From NCBI GenBank assembly GCA_010672925.1, contig JAAHFP010000012.1, positions 157,192 to 221,191 on the forward strand: a stretch of DNA of 64,000 nt, read 5' to 3'. The position numbers and the translations under genes were made by a program. Below the pieces are notes generated by a model. The model saw only the letters and a program-made list of their open reading frames with translations, searched no databases and had not been told where the DNA came from. Numbering within the stretch: the first letter of the stretch is position 1; each line of letters opens with the position of its first letter. Below are positions 1-9,651 of this stretch, piece by piece. The DNA is from Symploca sp. SIO1C2. GTDB lineage: Bacteria > Cyanobacteriota > Cyanobacteriia > Cyanobacteriales > Coleofasciculaceae.

Positions 1-105
1 AGTTGCTAGGGACTGATAAGCTTGCAAAACGTCTTTAATATAAGACTGAATACCCCCTTCATGCTCAAAAAGCTCTAGAAAAACGAATACGTGTTTAGCT
101 GACAT
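1..105 (-). CDS. Glycosyltransferase, N-terminal fragment (runs off window)
   Basis: The first 35 codons of a minus-strand gene are present, starting with ATG at 105 and running out of the window at base 1. The translation begins MSAKHVFVFLELFEHEGGIQ. A short beta-strand followed by a GGIQ-type turn is typical of the N-terminal Rossmann fold of GT-B (GT4-like) glycosyltransferases that build surface polysaccharides. The catalytic half is outside the window, so donor and acceptor cannot be named. Heptamer repeats begin a few bases upstream of its start codon. Confidence 0.5.
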   Translation of the reverse strand, partial: MSAKHVFVFLELFEHEGGIQSYIKDVLQAYQSLAT

Positions 106-109
106 GTTG

Positions 110-141
110 GAAATTTAGAATTTAGAATTTAGAATTTAGAA
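110..141. repeat. Heptanucleotide tandem repeat (TTTAGAA family)
   Basis: Four head-to-tail copies of TTTAGAA lie just upstream of the partial glycosyltransferase. This is one of many 7-bp arrays in the window and matches the short tandemly repeated repetitive (STRR) sequences known from filamentous cyanobacteria. The rest of the stretch to 305 holds CT-rich degenerate repeats and no gene that I can support. Confidence 0.85.
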
Positions 142-305
142 TTGGGAATGTCTTCTTTATCTCTTCTTTCCCAGTTTTCTTGCTATCCTTACCGCTAATA
201 TACCTGCTCTAGCTATGCAGCGTGGCGAAAATAACTCACCAGTTAAAAAAGCTGAAAAAGCTTACTAGAAAATTTTTCTTCCCTCCTGCCTCCTGCCTTC
301 TTACT

Positions 306-908
306 CTACCTAGACAGATTATATGCCCAAAACATAAAACAGGCTGAAATACTAGGTAAACTCAGGAGGGCAACTCGCATCTGATGTGGTGGGAAAAGAC
401 GGTAACGAATAATGATAACTAAGGATAATATTGGTAACAGCACCCCCATCTCAATCAAGAGGTTGCGATACAAGTAGTAATTACCTAAGTCTAGTTTCCC
501 GGCGCTAGGCAAAATACCCCAAGGAAGTTTAAAATTTTGCCGACTGAAGGGATAAAACAAAGGTATGCCAACCACTCCCACTAACAAATCGAGTAAAACT
601 TGAGAAAGACCAGCTAAGATTACTTGCCAACTATACAGTTTAAGTTTGCTTCCCCTAATTCCTATAGTAGTTAGGATAAAGATGGTGCAAATAGGGAGAA
701 TCAGAGCAAATGTTAAGGAATGGGTAATGCGAGATTGCTGGTGTGCTGATTGATGCAACCAAGGGATAAAATGATCTAGGTCGGGGAAAGAGGAAATTAC
801 GATTAACCAGAAATACCAACCCAAACGATACAGAGATGGCTTTCTGGGAGAATTAAAAACAATACCAATAGTTACAGCAGTTAAACTGTGACCAATAAAC
901 GAGGACAT
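306..908 (-). CDS. DUF457/YdjM-type membrane-bound metal-dependent hydrolase
   Basis: A 200-residue integral membrane protein with about five hydrophobic segments. It opens with the family-typical MSSFIGHSLTAV and carries a DLDH acidic/His motif near residue 45 and an RITHS motif near residue 60, the putative metal ligands of the DUF457 (YdjM, LexA-regulated) family. The ATG at 908 is the only sensible start; no clear Shine-Dalgarno sequence precedes it. The family's substrate is not established. It stands alone between a glycosyltransferase and the divergent CHAT gene. Confidence 0.75.
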   Translation of the reverse strand: MSSFIGHSLTAVTIGIVFNSPRKPSLYRLGWYFWLIVISSFPDLDHFIPWLHQSAHQQSRITHSLTFALILPICTIFILTTIGIRGSKLKLYSWQVILAGLSQVLLDLLVGVVGIPLFYPFSRQNFKLPWGILPSAGKLDLGNYYLYRNLLIEMGVLLPILSLVIIIRYRLFPPHQMRVALLSLPSISACFMFWAYNLSR

Positions 909-954
909 ATTTGTTTGGAAATGGGGAATGGGGAATTGAGAAGACAGTTCAGTA

Positions 955-1060
955 TATTTGTAGGGGCTGGTTTAGGGTCACCGTTAACGCAATCCAATAA
1001 TTGAGCGGTGCATTACGCTTCACTTTGTTTCGCTAATGCACCCTACAAAAAGTGCGATCG
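955..1060. repeat. Palindromic intergenic repeats (GGGGC-GGTTTA type and GGTGCATTACGC type)
   Basis: Two short interspersed repeats abut here. The first (TTGTAGGGGCTGGTTTAGG, about 957-976) recurs near 29240, 31963 and 46806. The second (GCGGTGCATTACGCTTC ... CTAATGCACCCTAC, about 1004-1048) is an imperfect palindrome that recurs near 16452 and 32098. Reading frames that start inside it should not be trusted. Confidence 0.7.
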
Positions 1061-1112
1061 CGGCTATTGCTATTATAGAATGCGTTATGCTGGAGCTGAT
1101 GCACCACGAGTT

Positions 1113-3908
1113 ATGAAATGGTTGAAAAAAGGCTATAGTAAGCGAATATTATTTCTGGGATTGGTCTTACTAACATTCTTGGTAGTCAAGCTGGTTACTC
1201 CTGTAACTGCACAGCCTCAGCTCAAGGAAAGAGTTAAGGAGAATAGCCAAAATATACCAGTAACTGAGGCATCAACTCTGCTCATCCAAGGCAAAACTAA
1301 CTATGATGCTGGACGTTTTACCGAAGCTGCGATCGCTTGGGAACAAGCAGTCCAAGCTTACCAACAAGCGGGGGACTCCATCAACCAAGCCCTGAGTTTA
1401 AACTACCTCTGCTTAGCCTATCAAGATTTGGGACAATGGGAACCGGCAACAGCTGCAATTAATCAAAGCCTCAATTTACTGCAAACTCAACCTGATCTCG
1501 GTATCCTTGCTCAAGCATTGAATACCCAAGGTAGCCTTTTCTTAGCAACTGGAAAAAACGAAAGAGCACTCAAAACTTGGCAAGAAGCAGAAAAAATTTA
1601 TACTCAAGCTGGGGATGAAAAAGGAGTATTAGGAAGTAAAATTAATCAAGCCCAAGCTTTGCAAAGCTTGGGTATGTTTCAGCGAGCTCAAAAAATTTTA
1701 GAACAAGCGCAGCGACAACTCCAAGCCCAACCAGATTCCCTAGTAAAAGCTACAGGTTGGCACAACCTAGGACTTGTTTGGCAAACTATCGGTAATCTCC
1801 AACAATCTCAGCAAGTCTTGGAAAAGAGTTTAGCCATTGCCCAAAAGCTTAACTCTCAGCGGGATATCAGTACGACCCTCGTTAGCTTAGGCAATACCGC
1901 ACGAGGTTTGGGAGAAACAGCATTAGCCCTACAGTATTATCAACAGGCAACGGAAGCTGCCACTAATCCCCTGAGCCAACTAGAAGCACAACTCAATCAC
2001 TTCAAGTTGCTGATTCATCTAGAAGAATTCACCAAAGCTCAAACAATAATCCCTGCTATTCAAGCCAAACTGACTGACTTACCTCTGAGTCGAGATGCCA
2101 TCTATGCCCAAGTTAACTTTGCTACTAGTTTAATCGAGTTGTCCTCAGCTATTAACCAACAACCAACAACCAACAACCAACAACTAACAACCAAAACCAT
2201 TGCCCAACTACTAGCACAAGCTGTTCAACAAGCAAACATTTTAAAAGACCAAAGAGCAGAATCTTTAGCTCTGGGAAATTTAGGAAAATTATACGAACAA
2301 ACTGAGCAATGGCGAGAAGCTCAAAACTTAACTGAACAAGCTCTAGCCCTTGCACAAAGCATCAATGCTGGTGATCTTGCTTACCAATGGCAATGGCAAT
2401 TAACACGAGTGCTGACTAACAAAGGAGAAATTACTAACGCGATCGCAGCTAATCAACAAGCCTTTAATATTCTACAATCTCTCCGCCGTGATCTAATTGC
2501 CATGAGCCCTGAGGTTCGCTTTTCCTTCCAAGAAAAAATCGAACCAATCTACCGTAACCTCGTAAGTCTTTTATTACAGGAAGATGGGGAGATGGGGAGA
2601 TGGGGAGACAAGGGAGACAAGGGAGACAAGGGAGACAAGGAAGACAAGGGAGACAAGGGAGACAAGGGAGATAAGGGAGATAAGGAGGATGAGGAGATAT
2701 TAAAACTCAGCAATTCTCAATTCCCAATTCCCAATTCCCAAATAACCAACAACCAACAACAAACAACAAACAACAAAGGACAAACAACCAACCTCAAACA
2801 AGCACGTAAGGTGATTGAATCCTTACAATTGGCAGAACTAGAAAACTTCTTCCGTACTCCTTGCTTAGATGCCAAAGCTGAGGAAATCGACAATATCATT
2901 GAAAAAGGCGATCGCACTGCTGCTGTTATTTATCCTATTATTCTGCCAGACCGTTTAGCTGTAATTCTGTCCTTACCAGGACAATCCCTGAGCCAATATA
3001 GTACTAATGTTCCTCAAGCAGAAGTAGAAGACATCGTCACCCGTCTGCGACAGTCAATGAACCCTGCTTTATCTAATAAACAGCGTCTTAAGCTCTCCCA
3101 AAAGGTGTATGATTGGCTAATTCGACCGATACAACAGCAGTTAAAGGCAGGTAGTATTAAAACCTTAGTATTTGTTCTCGATGGAGTTTTGCGTAATGTA
3201 CCGATGGCAGCACTCTACGATGGCCAACAATATCTAATTGAAAACTATAGTGTAGCCTTAACTCCCACTTTACAATTATTAGAGCCGCGATCGCTCCAAC
3301 AGGTGCAACTTCAATCTCTTACGGCAGGCTTAACGGAAGCGCGTTTAGGTTTTTCTGCTTTACCTGCTGTAGCGGAGGAAGTAAAACAGATTAGCGAAAA
3401 AATTCCTTCAGAAGTTCTTCTGAATGCTCAGTTTACTCGTGCCAACTTAGAAAGCCAAATTCAATCCCTTTCTGTACCAATCGTTCACCTTGCTACCCAC
3501 GGTCAATTTAGCTCCAAACCAGAAGAAACTTTTCTCCTCACCTGGGATGAACGGCTCGATATTAATAGTTTATCCGAGTTACTCAGAACCAGGGAAGAAA
3601 CTAATGCTGAACCGATTGAACTCTTAGTTCTGAGTGCTTGCCAAACTGCCAATGGAGACAAGAGGGCTGCTTTAGGATTAGCAGGCTTAGCCCTACGTTC
3701 TGGTGCCCGCAGTACCTTAGCTACCCTATGGACTGTCAACGATCAATCTACTGCCAAAACTATGGTTGAATTTTACAGTCATCTCAGTCAAGGCAATGGG
3801 AACCGAGCCGAAGCACTCCGTCAAGCTCAGTTATCCCTGCTCAAGCAAAAACCGTATCGGCATCCTTATTACTGGGCTCCCTTTGTTTTAGTCGGTAATT
3901 GGCTGTAA
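1113..3908 (+). CDS. Secreted TPR-repeat protein with C-terminal CHAT (caspase-like) domain
   Basis: I start the gene at the ATG at 1113, giving 931 residues. The open frame extends to 1008, but that part is a dispersed palindromic repeat, while 1113 opens a clean signal peptide (MKWLKKGYSKR, then a hydrophobic core ending VTA-QP). About eight tetratricopeptide repeats fill residues 45-480. A low-complexity linker follows (about 495-560), then a CHAT domain (about 620-931). The caspase-like dyad is visible as H796 in HLATHGQ and C843 in LSACQT, so the domain should be catalytically competent. CHAT-TPR proteins are common in cyanobacteria (HetF is one relative); substrates are mostly unknown. 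The linker is encoded by 9-bp and 7-bp tandem repeats that keep frame. Confidence 0.88.
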   Translation: MKWLKKGYSKRILFLGLVLLTFLVVKLVTPVTAQPQLKERVKENSQNIPVTEASTLLIQGKTNYDAGRFTEAAIAWEQAVQAYQQAGDSINQALSLNYLCLAYQDLGQWEPATAAINQSLNLLQTQPDLGILAQALNTQGSLFLATGKNERALKTWQEAEKIYTQAGDEKGVLGSKINQAQALQSLGMFQRAQKILEQAQRQLQAQPDSLVKATGWHNLGLVWQTIGNLQQSQQVLEKSLAIAQKLNSQRDISTTLVSLGNTARGLGETALALQYYQQATEAATNPLSQLEAQLNHFKLLIHLEEFTKAQTIIPAIQAKLTDLPLSRDAIYAQVNFATSLIELSSAINQQPTTNNQQLTTKTIAQLLAQAVQQANILKDQRAESLALGNLGKLYEQTEQWREAQNLTEQALALAQSINAGDLAYQWQWQLTRVLTNKGEITNAIAANQQAFNILQSLRRDLIAMSPEVRFSFQEKIEPIYRNLVSLLLQEDGEMGRWGDKGDKGDKGDKEDKGDKGDKGDKGDKEDEEILKLSNSQFPIPNSQITNNQQQTTNNKGQTTNLKQARKVIESLQLAELENFFRTPCLDAKAEEIDNIIEKGDRTAAVIYPIILPDRLAVILSLPGQSLSQYSTNVPQAEVEDIVTRLRQSMNPALSNKQRLKLSQKVYDWLIRPIQQQLKAGSIKTLVFVLDGVLRNVPMAALYDGQQYLIENYSVALTPTLQLLEPRSLQQVQLQSLTAGLTEARLGFSALPAVAEEVKQISEKIPSEVLLNAQFTRANLESQIQSLSVPIVHLATHGQFSSKPEETFLLTWDERLDINSLSELLRTREETNAEPIELLVLSACQTANGDKRAALGLAGLALRSGARSTLATLWTVNDQSTAKTMVEFYSHLSQGNGNRAEALRQAQLSLLKQKPYRHPYYWAPFVLVGNWL
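2600..2800 (+). repeat. In-frame 9-bp (GACAAGGGA) and 7-bp (CAACAAA) tandem repeats inside the CHAT gene
   Basis: From about 2600 to 2695 the unit GACAAGGGA/GACAAGGAA repeats about ten times and encodes a (G-D-K)n tract. From 2705 to 2790 come heptamers of the AATTCCC and CAACAAA types, encoding Asn/Gln/Thr-rich peptide. A shorter CAACCAA array lies at 2152-2190. All stay in frame. The same 9-bp unit, on the other strand, forms the intergenic array at 38.7 kb. Confidence 0.9.
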
Positions 3909-4166
3909 ATTAATAGGTGTTAGGTTTTAGGTGTTAGGTGGTAGGTTAATAAAAATTGTATTCCTCTCCCTCAGCTTCCTCAGCTCCCTTGACAAAGACA
4001 TGTTTACTTTAACTTGTCACCAATGGGTGTTAGGTTTTAGGTGGTAGAGGATTATCTATGATTACCTCATTCACCAGCTTTTGCCTGCTCTGTAGTTTCC
4101 TTTCTCATTGAGGTAAAGTGAGAGAGCTAAACTATTTTTGCTCTCAACCTTGACAGTACAGGCTTA

Positions 4167-6632
4167 ATGTGGTTAAAGCTGAAAAATTTCTTGAGGCAAT
4201 GGCAAGGAGTATTCCTCATTGCTCCCAGTGTCACAGCTATAGTTCTAGCTTTAAATACTACAGGACTATTTCAACTGTTGGAGTGGGCAGCTCTAGATCA
4301 GTACTTCCGCCTCCGTCACCGAGAACCCCCAGACTCTCGCCTACTTTTGGTTACTATTGATGAGGCAGATATTCGTCAGGTGGGAAAATGGCCTATACCT
4401 GATGCTGTTTTGGCTGATTTGATTACAAAGCTCAAGGCTGCACAACCTAGAGCTATTGGTTTAAATGTGTATCGAGATTTACCCGTAGAACCAGGATATC
4501 AGCAATGGGTAGAGGTGATGAAGTCTACCCCCAACCTAATTGGTACTGAGAAGCAGGTAGGCAATCCCATTGCACCACCACCAACCTTGAAAGATTTAGG
4601 ACAAGTGAGCTTTGCTGACTTGATTTTAGATGCGGATGGCAAAATCCGCAGGGGTTTGATTTCCATCAGAAATGAGAATGAAGAAGTGCAATTAAGTTTA
4701 GGGGTACGTTTGGCATTAATGTATCTGGAGAAAGAAGGTATTAACCTAGAAATCGCTGATGACGAAAAGCAGCACTATCGTCTGGGAAAAGCCTATTTTG
4801 TCCCCTTTCGCCGTAATGATGGAGGTTATACCCGTGCTGATGCTCAAGGGTATCAGATTTTACTAAACTTCCGGGGAGAAAAACACAATTTCGATACTGT
4901 GTCGATGAGGGATGTTTTAGCTAATCGGGTTCCCACCGAAAAAATACGCGATCGCATCCTCTTAATTGGTTCAACAGCCGAGAGTACTAATTCCTTATTT
5001 TACACACCCTATGATAGCAGTCTCTTTACTAATCCCTATCGTATGCCAGGGGTGGTGATTCAAGCTAATTTAACCAGTCAAATCCTCAGTGGAGCTCTTG
5101 ATGGACGACCTTTTATTAAGGTCTTACCAACTCCAATAGAATGGTTAGAGGTTTTATGCTGCTCTTTCCTCGGTGCAGCAGGAAGTTGGTTTTTATTAGA
5201 AAGCAAAAAATTAAGGAATAAAGGTTTACCTCCGTTGCTGCTCCTCAGTAGTGGCACAGTTCTTGCTAGTGGTTTGAGTTTAACAGGAACTTATCTGGTT
5301 TTTCTAAGTGGTTGGTGGCTACCGATAGTACCTTCTTTACTAACTTTGATTATTTCAACTATAACCATCACCGATTACTACTACCGTAAGTCACAACGGG
5401 AAGCAGAGCACAAGTATCGCAGTATTTTTGAAAATGCTTTAGAAGGGATCTTTCAGACAACTACCGACGGACATTATCTGAATGCTAATCCAGCTTTGGC
5501 CAAGATTTATGGCTATGATTCCCCTGAAGCTTTAATTACCACCATAACCAACATAGAACAACAGCTTTATTGTGACCCTAACCGTCGTCAAGAATTTATC
5601 CAAAATATGGAACAAAAGGGACAAATAGAAGGATTTGAAGCTCAGATATATCGCCAAGATAGAAGTATAATCTGGATTTCTGAAAATGCTCGTTCAGTCT
5701 ATGATACTCAAGGAAAATTGTTATACTACCAAGGTTTTGTTGAAGATATCACTGAGCGTAAACAAGCAGAAGTTGAACGAGAAAAATTTACCAATGAACT
5801 CTTTGAACTTAATCAAGCTTTCTCTCGTTTTGTTCCCAGTCAATTCCTCCATTTACTGAAGAAAGACAATATTGCTGATGTCCAATTAGGAGATCAAGTG
5901 CAACAGGAAATGTCGGTACTCTTCGCCGATATTCGTAATTTTACCACTCTGTCGGAAAAGATGACACCTGAGGAAAACTTTCGTTTTATCAACAGCTATC
6001 TTTCCCATATGGAACCGGCCATTATTGCTAATCAAGGTTTTATTGACAAATATATTGGCGATGCTATTATGGCCTTGTTTAATGGTGAAGCTGATGATGC
6101 AGTGAAAGGGGCAATTTCTATGCTCAAACGCCTCCGGAGCTATAATTCCTATCGACAACAAGTAGGGTATCTCCCACTAGAAATTGGCATTGGTATCAAT
6201 ACAGGTTTAATGATGCTAGGAACTGTGGGAGGTAACACCCATATGGATAGTACTGTGATTAGTGATGCAGTTAACTTAGCTTCTCGCTTGGAAGGACTGA
6301 CTAAGGAATATGGGGTATCTTTGCTGATTTCTCACCATACTTTTACTAGTTTGATTCAACCAGGTAAATATCCCCTGCGCTTTATCGATAAGTTGAAAGT
6401 GAAAGGAAAATCTGAAGCAGTGTCTGTGTTTGAAGTTTTTGAGGCTGACCCTCCAGAAATTAAAGCTGGTAAGCTGAAAACTAAGGCACTGTTTGAAGAA
6501 GCTGTTTTAAACTTCCATCTCAAAAGGTTTCGTTCTGCCACAACTTTATTTCAAGGGTGTTTAGAACTTGCCCCCCAAGATAAAACTACTCGAATTTATC
6601 TCCAACGCTCTCAGAGGTTGTCTCAACAATAA
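4167..6632 (+). CDS. CHASE2-PAS adenylate cyclase (class III)
   Basis: An 821-residue sensor cyclase. One N-terminal helix (about 15-33) is followed by an extracytoplasmic CHASE2 domain (about 35-310), a cluster of membrane helices (about 325-395), a PAS domain (about 410-530, ending in the PAC-like GFVEDITERKQAE), a short coiled coil and a class III cyclase domain (about 575-750). Catalytic features are intact: metal-binding D588 (FADIRNFT) and D632 (YIGDAIMALF), adenine-selecting K628 and D700, and transition-state N703 and R707. It should make cAMP in response to an unknown periplasmic cue. Synthesis of cAMP rather than cGMP is inferred from the Lys/Asp pair. The neighbouring CHAT gene is 258 bp upstream with repeats between, so an operon is uncertain. 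Confidence 0.9.
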   Translation: MWLKLKNFLRQWQGVFLIAPSVTAIVLALNTTGLFQLLEWAALDQYFRLRHREPPDSRLLLVTIDEADIRQVGKWPIPDAVLADLITKLKAAQPRAIGLNVYRDLPVEPGYQQWVEVMKSTPNLIGTEKQVGNPIAPPPTLKDLGQVSFADLILDADGKIRRGLISIRNENEEVQLSLGVRLALMYLEKEGINLEIADDEKQHYRLGKAYFVPFRRNDGGYTRADAQGYQILLNFRGEKHNFDTVSMRDVLANRVPTEKIRDRILLIGSTAESTNSLFYTPYDSSLFTNPYRMPGVVIQANLTSQILSGALDGRPFIKVLPTPIEWLEVLCCSFLGAAGSWFLLESKKLRNKGLPPLLLLSSGTVLASGLSLTGTYLVFLSGWWLPIVPSLLTLIISTITITDYYYRKSQREAEHKYRSIFENALEGIFQTTTDGHYLNANPALAKIYGYDSPEALITTITNIEQQLYCDPNRRQEFIQNMEQKGQIEGFEAQIYRQDRSIIWISENARSVYDTQGKLLYYQGFVEDITERKQAEVEREKFTNELFELNQAFSRFVPSQFLHLLKKDNIADVQLGDQVQQEMSVLFADIRNFTTLSEKMTPEENFRFINSYLSHMEPAIIANQGFIDKYIGDAIMALFNGEADDAVKGAISMLKRLRSYNSYRQQVGYLPLEIGIGINTGLMMLGTVGGNTHMDSTVISDAVNLASRLEGLTKEYGVSLLISHHTFTSLIQPGKYPLRFIDKLKVKGKSEAVSVFEVFEADPPEIKAGKLKTKALFEEAVLNFHLKRFRSATTLFQGCLELAPQDKTTRIYLQRSQRLSQQ

Positions 6633-6975
6633 GTAGAGAGAGGATAATTATATTTAGCTAGTGAAGACCGTCATTTGTCCTTTGTCATTGGTAAGAGTCT
6701 GACCTATATTTACTTTTCTTAACATAGTTACTGTTTTTCATACCAAATCTACTTAGCACAAGGAGGCAGTCCCAATAAAAAATTTTTTTCACCACCAGGT
6801 GATGAAAGTCGCTTCTTCCGAAGTTGCCAGATGAGCTGTTGCCTGTTGCCTACTTTCAAGTCAGAAGTTAGAAGGAAGGAGGCTCCCAGACAGTTCCATC
6901 TAGTTAAGGAGCAAGGGGAGCAAGGCAGAAGGAAATGATAACTGTTGATCCGAGCTTGATATAATACCTAACACC
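6633..6975. other. Intergenic stretch without a recognised gene
   Basis: About 340 bp separate the convergent cyclase and hypothetical genes. The stretch is AT-rich near 6700-6790 and has a degenerate polypurine segment near 6900-6935. No open frame with coding character, strong terminator or RNA gene was found. Confidence 0.5.
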
Positions 6976-7275
6976 TCAGGTATTAGGAGCCATTGTTGTC
7001 CAACCCATGACCCTATTGTTCATTTTGAACAGCAGTGAGTCAGCTAATCCTAGGTTGTGAGCTGCTAGTAACAAGGGAAAGAATTCACTCATACTAGGTT
7101 CGAGGGAGTTGGGGCAATCAGCAAAATCCAGACATAGTACAGTAGAACGGTCCCAAAGGTCCCGAAACACTATACACTGTTGGGGGAGACCAACTACTAG
7201 CGAACGAAATCGGTTAACTGCGGCTTTCTCTAAGTCGGCACTCGTGTAATTGAGCGGATAATTTCTGTGCGCCAT
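6976..7275 (-). CDS. Hypothetical protein, 99 aa
   Basis: A 99-residue soluble protein with no domain that I recognise. Its start is well supported: ATG at 7275 is preceded by the strong ribosome site AGGAGG six bases upstream (plus-strand positions about 7281-7287). It contains three cysteines and a mixed hydrophobic C-terminal half (FFPLLLAAHNLGLADSLLF), but no signal peptide. It lies downstream of the phosphoribosyltransferase on the same strand, 169 bp away. It is probably a real small cyanobacterial gene of unknown function. Confidence 0.6.
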   Translation of the reverse strand: MAHRNYPLNYTSADLEKAAVNRFRSLVVGLPQQCIVFRDLWDRSTVLCLDFADCPNSLEPSMSEFFPLLLAAHNLGLADSLLFKMNNRVMGWTTMAPNT

Positions 7276-7444
7276 AGTGAGCCTCCTGTTGACAACGCGA
7301 TCGCAATTTTCTCTTGTTCTACCTTCATGATGGCATAATGGATTTTCTGTGAGTGTAATTGAACTAACTCCAAAGTTGTACGTAAATCACAATCTCCATT
7401 GTGGTTTATTACACCAATATTCTTCTGGATTCAAAGAAATATTT

Positions 7445-8104
7445 TTAGATTGATGTCAACTCACAGTTAGCTTCCTGCAATAGTTGGCGAACTTCTTCAT
7501 CAGTGGTTTGGGAAAAGTCGTCGTACCAGAGGCTGATGGAATGGAGGTGCTTGGGCATTTTGAGACATACAATCTTGTCTACCTCTGTTTTCAGTTCCTG
7601 GCAGACTAATGGGGATATGACAGGCACGGCAGTAATAATGGATTCAGGCTGTTGCTGCTGTAAGACTGCAATTGCAGCACGTAGGGTTGAGCCAGTAGCA
7701 ATGCCATCATCCACCAAAATGACTTTACGATGGTGTACATTGGGAAGAGGACGGCAGCCCCGGTAAAGGCGATCGCGACGCTCCAATTCTAGCTGTTCTT
7801 CAGTAGTAACTTGCTCAATCATTTCTTTAGAAATGCCTCGCCATTGCACCACATCTTCGTTAAGTATCCTTACGCCACCCATTGCAATGGCTCCCATTGC
7901 TAACTCTTTTTGATTGGGTACTCCCAGCTTCCGTACTAAACAAATATCCAAGGGTACTTTGAGTGCTTTTGCTACTTCAGATGCTACCGGTACACCGCCA
8001 CGGGGAAGGGCTAACACCAGTACGTCAGAGCAGTTAGTATAAGTTGTGAGCTTTTTCGCCAGCAGCCGACCTGCTTCTGTCCGATTATGCAATCGCCTTG
8101 TCAT
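7445..8104 (-). CDS. Phosphoribosyltransferase family protein
   Basis: A 219-residue protein of the type I phosphoribosyltransferase fold. The PRPP-binding signature VILVDDGIATGST lies at residues 128-140 and a conserved ALPRGGVPVA loop at 32-41. The family is annotated as phosphoribosyltransferase-like, often encoded as a stand-alone or erythromycin-esterase-linked protein, and the base acceptor is not known. ATG at 8104 follows an AGGGAGA site about eight bases upstream. A 490-bp repeat-containing gap separates it from the antenna genes. Confidence 0.85.
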   Translation of the reverse strand: MTRRLHNRTEAGRLLAKKLTTYTNCSDVLVLALPRGGVPVASEVAKALKVPLDICLVRKLGVPNQKELAMGAIAMGGVRILNEDVVQWRGISKEMIEQVTTEEQLELERRDRLYRGCRPLPNVHHRKVILVDDGIATGSTLRAAIAVLQQQQPESIITAVPVISPLVCQELKTEVDKIVCLKMPKHLHSISLWYDDFSQTTDEEVRQLLQEANCELTSI

Positions 8105-8447
8105 CAGGATTGTCTCCCTTGCCTTAATCAGAAAAACACTAGTACAGCTTGGCGTAAATGGGTGGTCGAGTTAAAAAAGCTTCAAATTTTTGTGCCTATT
8201 AAATTGATATATAGATTACTATTTTAACGATATTGACAAAAAAAATTTAATTGATCTCAAAAATTAACAATTGTCTGTCAGCTTATGGTGGTAGTAGCGA
8301 TCGCTCATGATCCGCAAACTGCTTTTTGGATCCGATATTCTGCACCCTAACTGGTAAGAGCGGCATTTTCGTAATTTTCAGCCCTAGATTTAACATTACA
8401 CCAAATCCGGTTTGGACACCCCCGTTTTGAGGAAACCGCGAAAAACC

Positions 8448-8575
8448 TGTAGAGACGCGCCTGCCGAAGGATGCCCGTAGGGCTGTTGGCGCGTCTCTAC
8501 AATGTTAGATATACTAGATTTGCTTAAAGACGCGCCTACTGAAGGATACCAGTGGAGCAGTGGCGCGTCTCTAAA
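8448..8575. repeat. Pair of GTAGAGACGCGCC palindromic repeats
   Basis: Two consecutive stem-loops share the arm AGACGCGCC/GGCGCGTCT: the first spans 8448-8501 with 14-bp arms, the second about 8528-8570. They are REP-like palindromes and could form hairpins in either transcript. A degenerate relative (GAGACGTG ... CACGTCTC) occurs at 62770. Apart from these, the stretch 8105-8595 shows no gene. Confidence 0.8.
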
Positions 8576-8595
8576 AAGGAAAATCTTCTTTTAAT

Positions 8596-9651
8596 CTAAA
8601 ACGTCAGCAGTACTAAACCAATTGCCAACACAGCGAGGGTCAAAAAGCCAGCCATTACAGCAGAAGATTTACTTTGCTCACTAAGAGTTTCCCCTTCAGA
8701 GCGACCCTTAAAAGCATGCCAAATGTGACCAAATAAGAAAGTGGCACACAGAAAAAACTGGATTACTGTGGAACTATCTCGATTTGTCCCATAGAACTCA
8801 TTGGGGAAGACAGTGGTATTAAAACCGACAAAGTAGATGGAGGTAAAAGTCATAAAAGCGAGGGCTCCCAGGCTGTAGGAAAGAATAGCATGTCCGTTAA
8901 AGATAAACAGATTCCTTGCCCAGTTAGCAGGCTCAGTGACAATATGCCAAGCTCTACCTGCAATACACATCACCCCAATCCAAATATGGCCACCGACGAC
9001 ATCTTCTAAGTTATCGACAGCAGCCATACCCAAAGAATTCCAATTACCATCAACTAAGCCAAATAAATAGCCAAAGATGGAAAAAGGATTAAGGGTAGGT
9101 TCTGTAATGACTCGCACATCGTTAATGGCAGTATCGTAGATACCACCAAAGACCATTGCCTTTAGTACTAAGCCTAACGCCCCCAATCCTAAGAAAATCA
9201 GATGATGACCTAAAATAAAACCAAGCTTCTTGGGGTCACTCCATTCATAGTGAAATTTGGGGGCACGCCCTGTGCCATCTTTAAGGATAGTTGGACCTTT
9301 AAAGACATGGAACAAACCTCCAGCACCTAAAACAGCGGATGCAACTAGATGCAGCATACCAATCACAAAATAGGGATAGGTATCAACTACCATGCCTCCC
9401 GCACCAACACCAAAACCTAAGGTTGCCAAGTGGGGTATTAGAATCAATCCCTGCTCAGACACTGGTTGGCTAGGTACAAAACGGGAGACTTCAGAGATGG
9501 TTGTTGCTCCTGCCCAAAACATGATTAAGCCAGCATGGGCAATGTGAGCACCTAATAATTTACCAGATACGTCAATCAAGCGGGCATTACCCGCTAACCA
9601 GCTCCAGTCTTGGTTACTAGAGCTAAAAGTGTTACTTGTCGTAGTTGTCAC
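8596..9651 (-). CDS. IsiA/Pcb-family chlorophyll-binding antenna with an extra C-terminal helix
   Basis: A 351-residue CP43-like antenna. The six-helix core is recognised by [38 protein letters not shown] and [10 protein letters not shown], and the chlorophyll-ligating histidines are retained. Unlike its neighbours it continues after helix six ([13 protein letters not shown]) into a charged linker and a seventh hydrophobic segment of about 20 residues ([20 protein letters not shown]) that ends the protein. The start is GTG at 9651 with AAGGTG upstream; MTTTTS resembles the MTTVS start of the divergent paralogue. It lies 318 bp downstream of isiA on the same strand and may be cotranscribed. 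It is probably a CP43' subtype other than canonical IsiA; the exact class needs a tree. Confidence 0.88.
   Translation of the reverse strand: MTTTTSNTFSSSNQDWSWLAGNARLIDVSGKLLGAHIAHAGLIMFWAGATTISEVSRFVPSQPVSEQGLILIPHLATLGFGVGAGGMVVDTYPYFVIGMLHLVASAVLGAGGLFHVFKGPTILKDGTGRAPKFHYEWSDPKKLGFILGHHLIFLGLGALGLVLKAMVFGGIYDTAINDVRVITEPTLNPFSIFGYLFGLVDGNWNSLGMAAVDNLEDVVGGHIWIGVMCIAGRAWHIVTEPANWARNLFIFNGHAILSYSLGALAFMTFTSIYFVGFNTTVFPNEFYGTNRDSSTVIQFFLCATFLFGHIWHAFKGRSEGETLSEQSKSSAVMAGFLTLAVLAIGLVLLTF

Noticed and set aside
2152-2917. Minus-strand open frames within the CHAT gene
   Set aside because: They are translations of the opposite strand of tandem repeats and lie inside a strongly supported gene.
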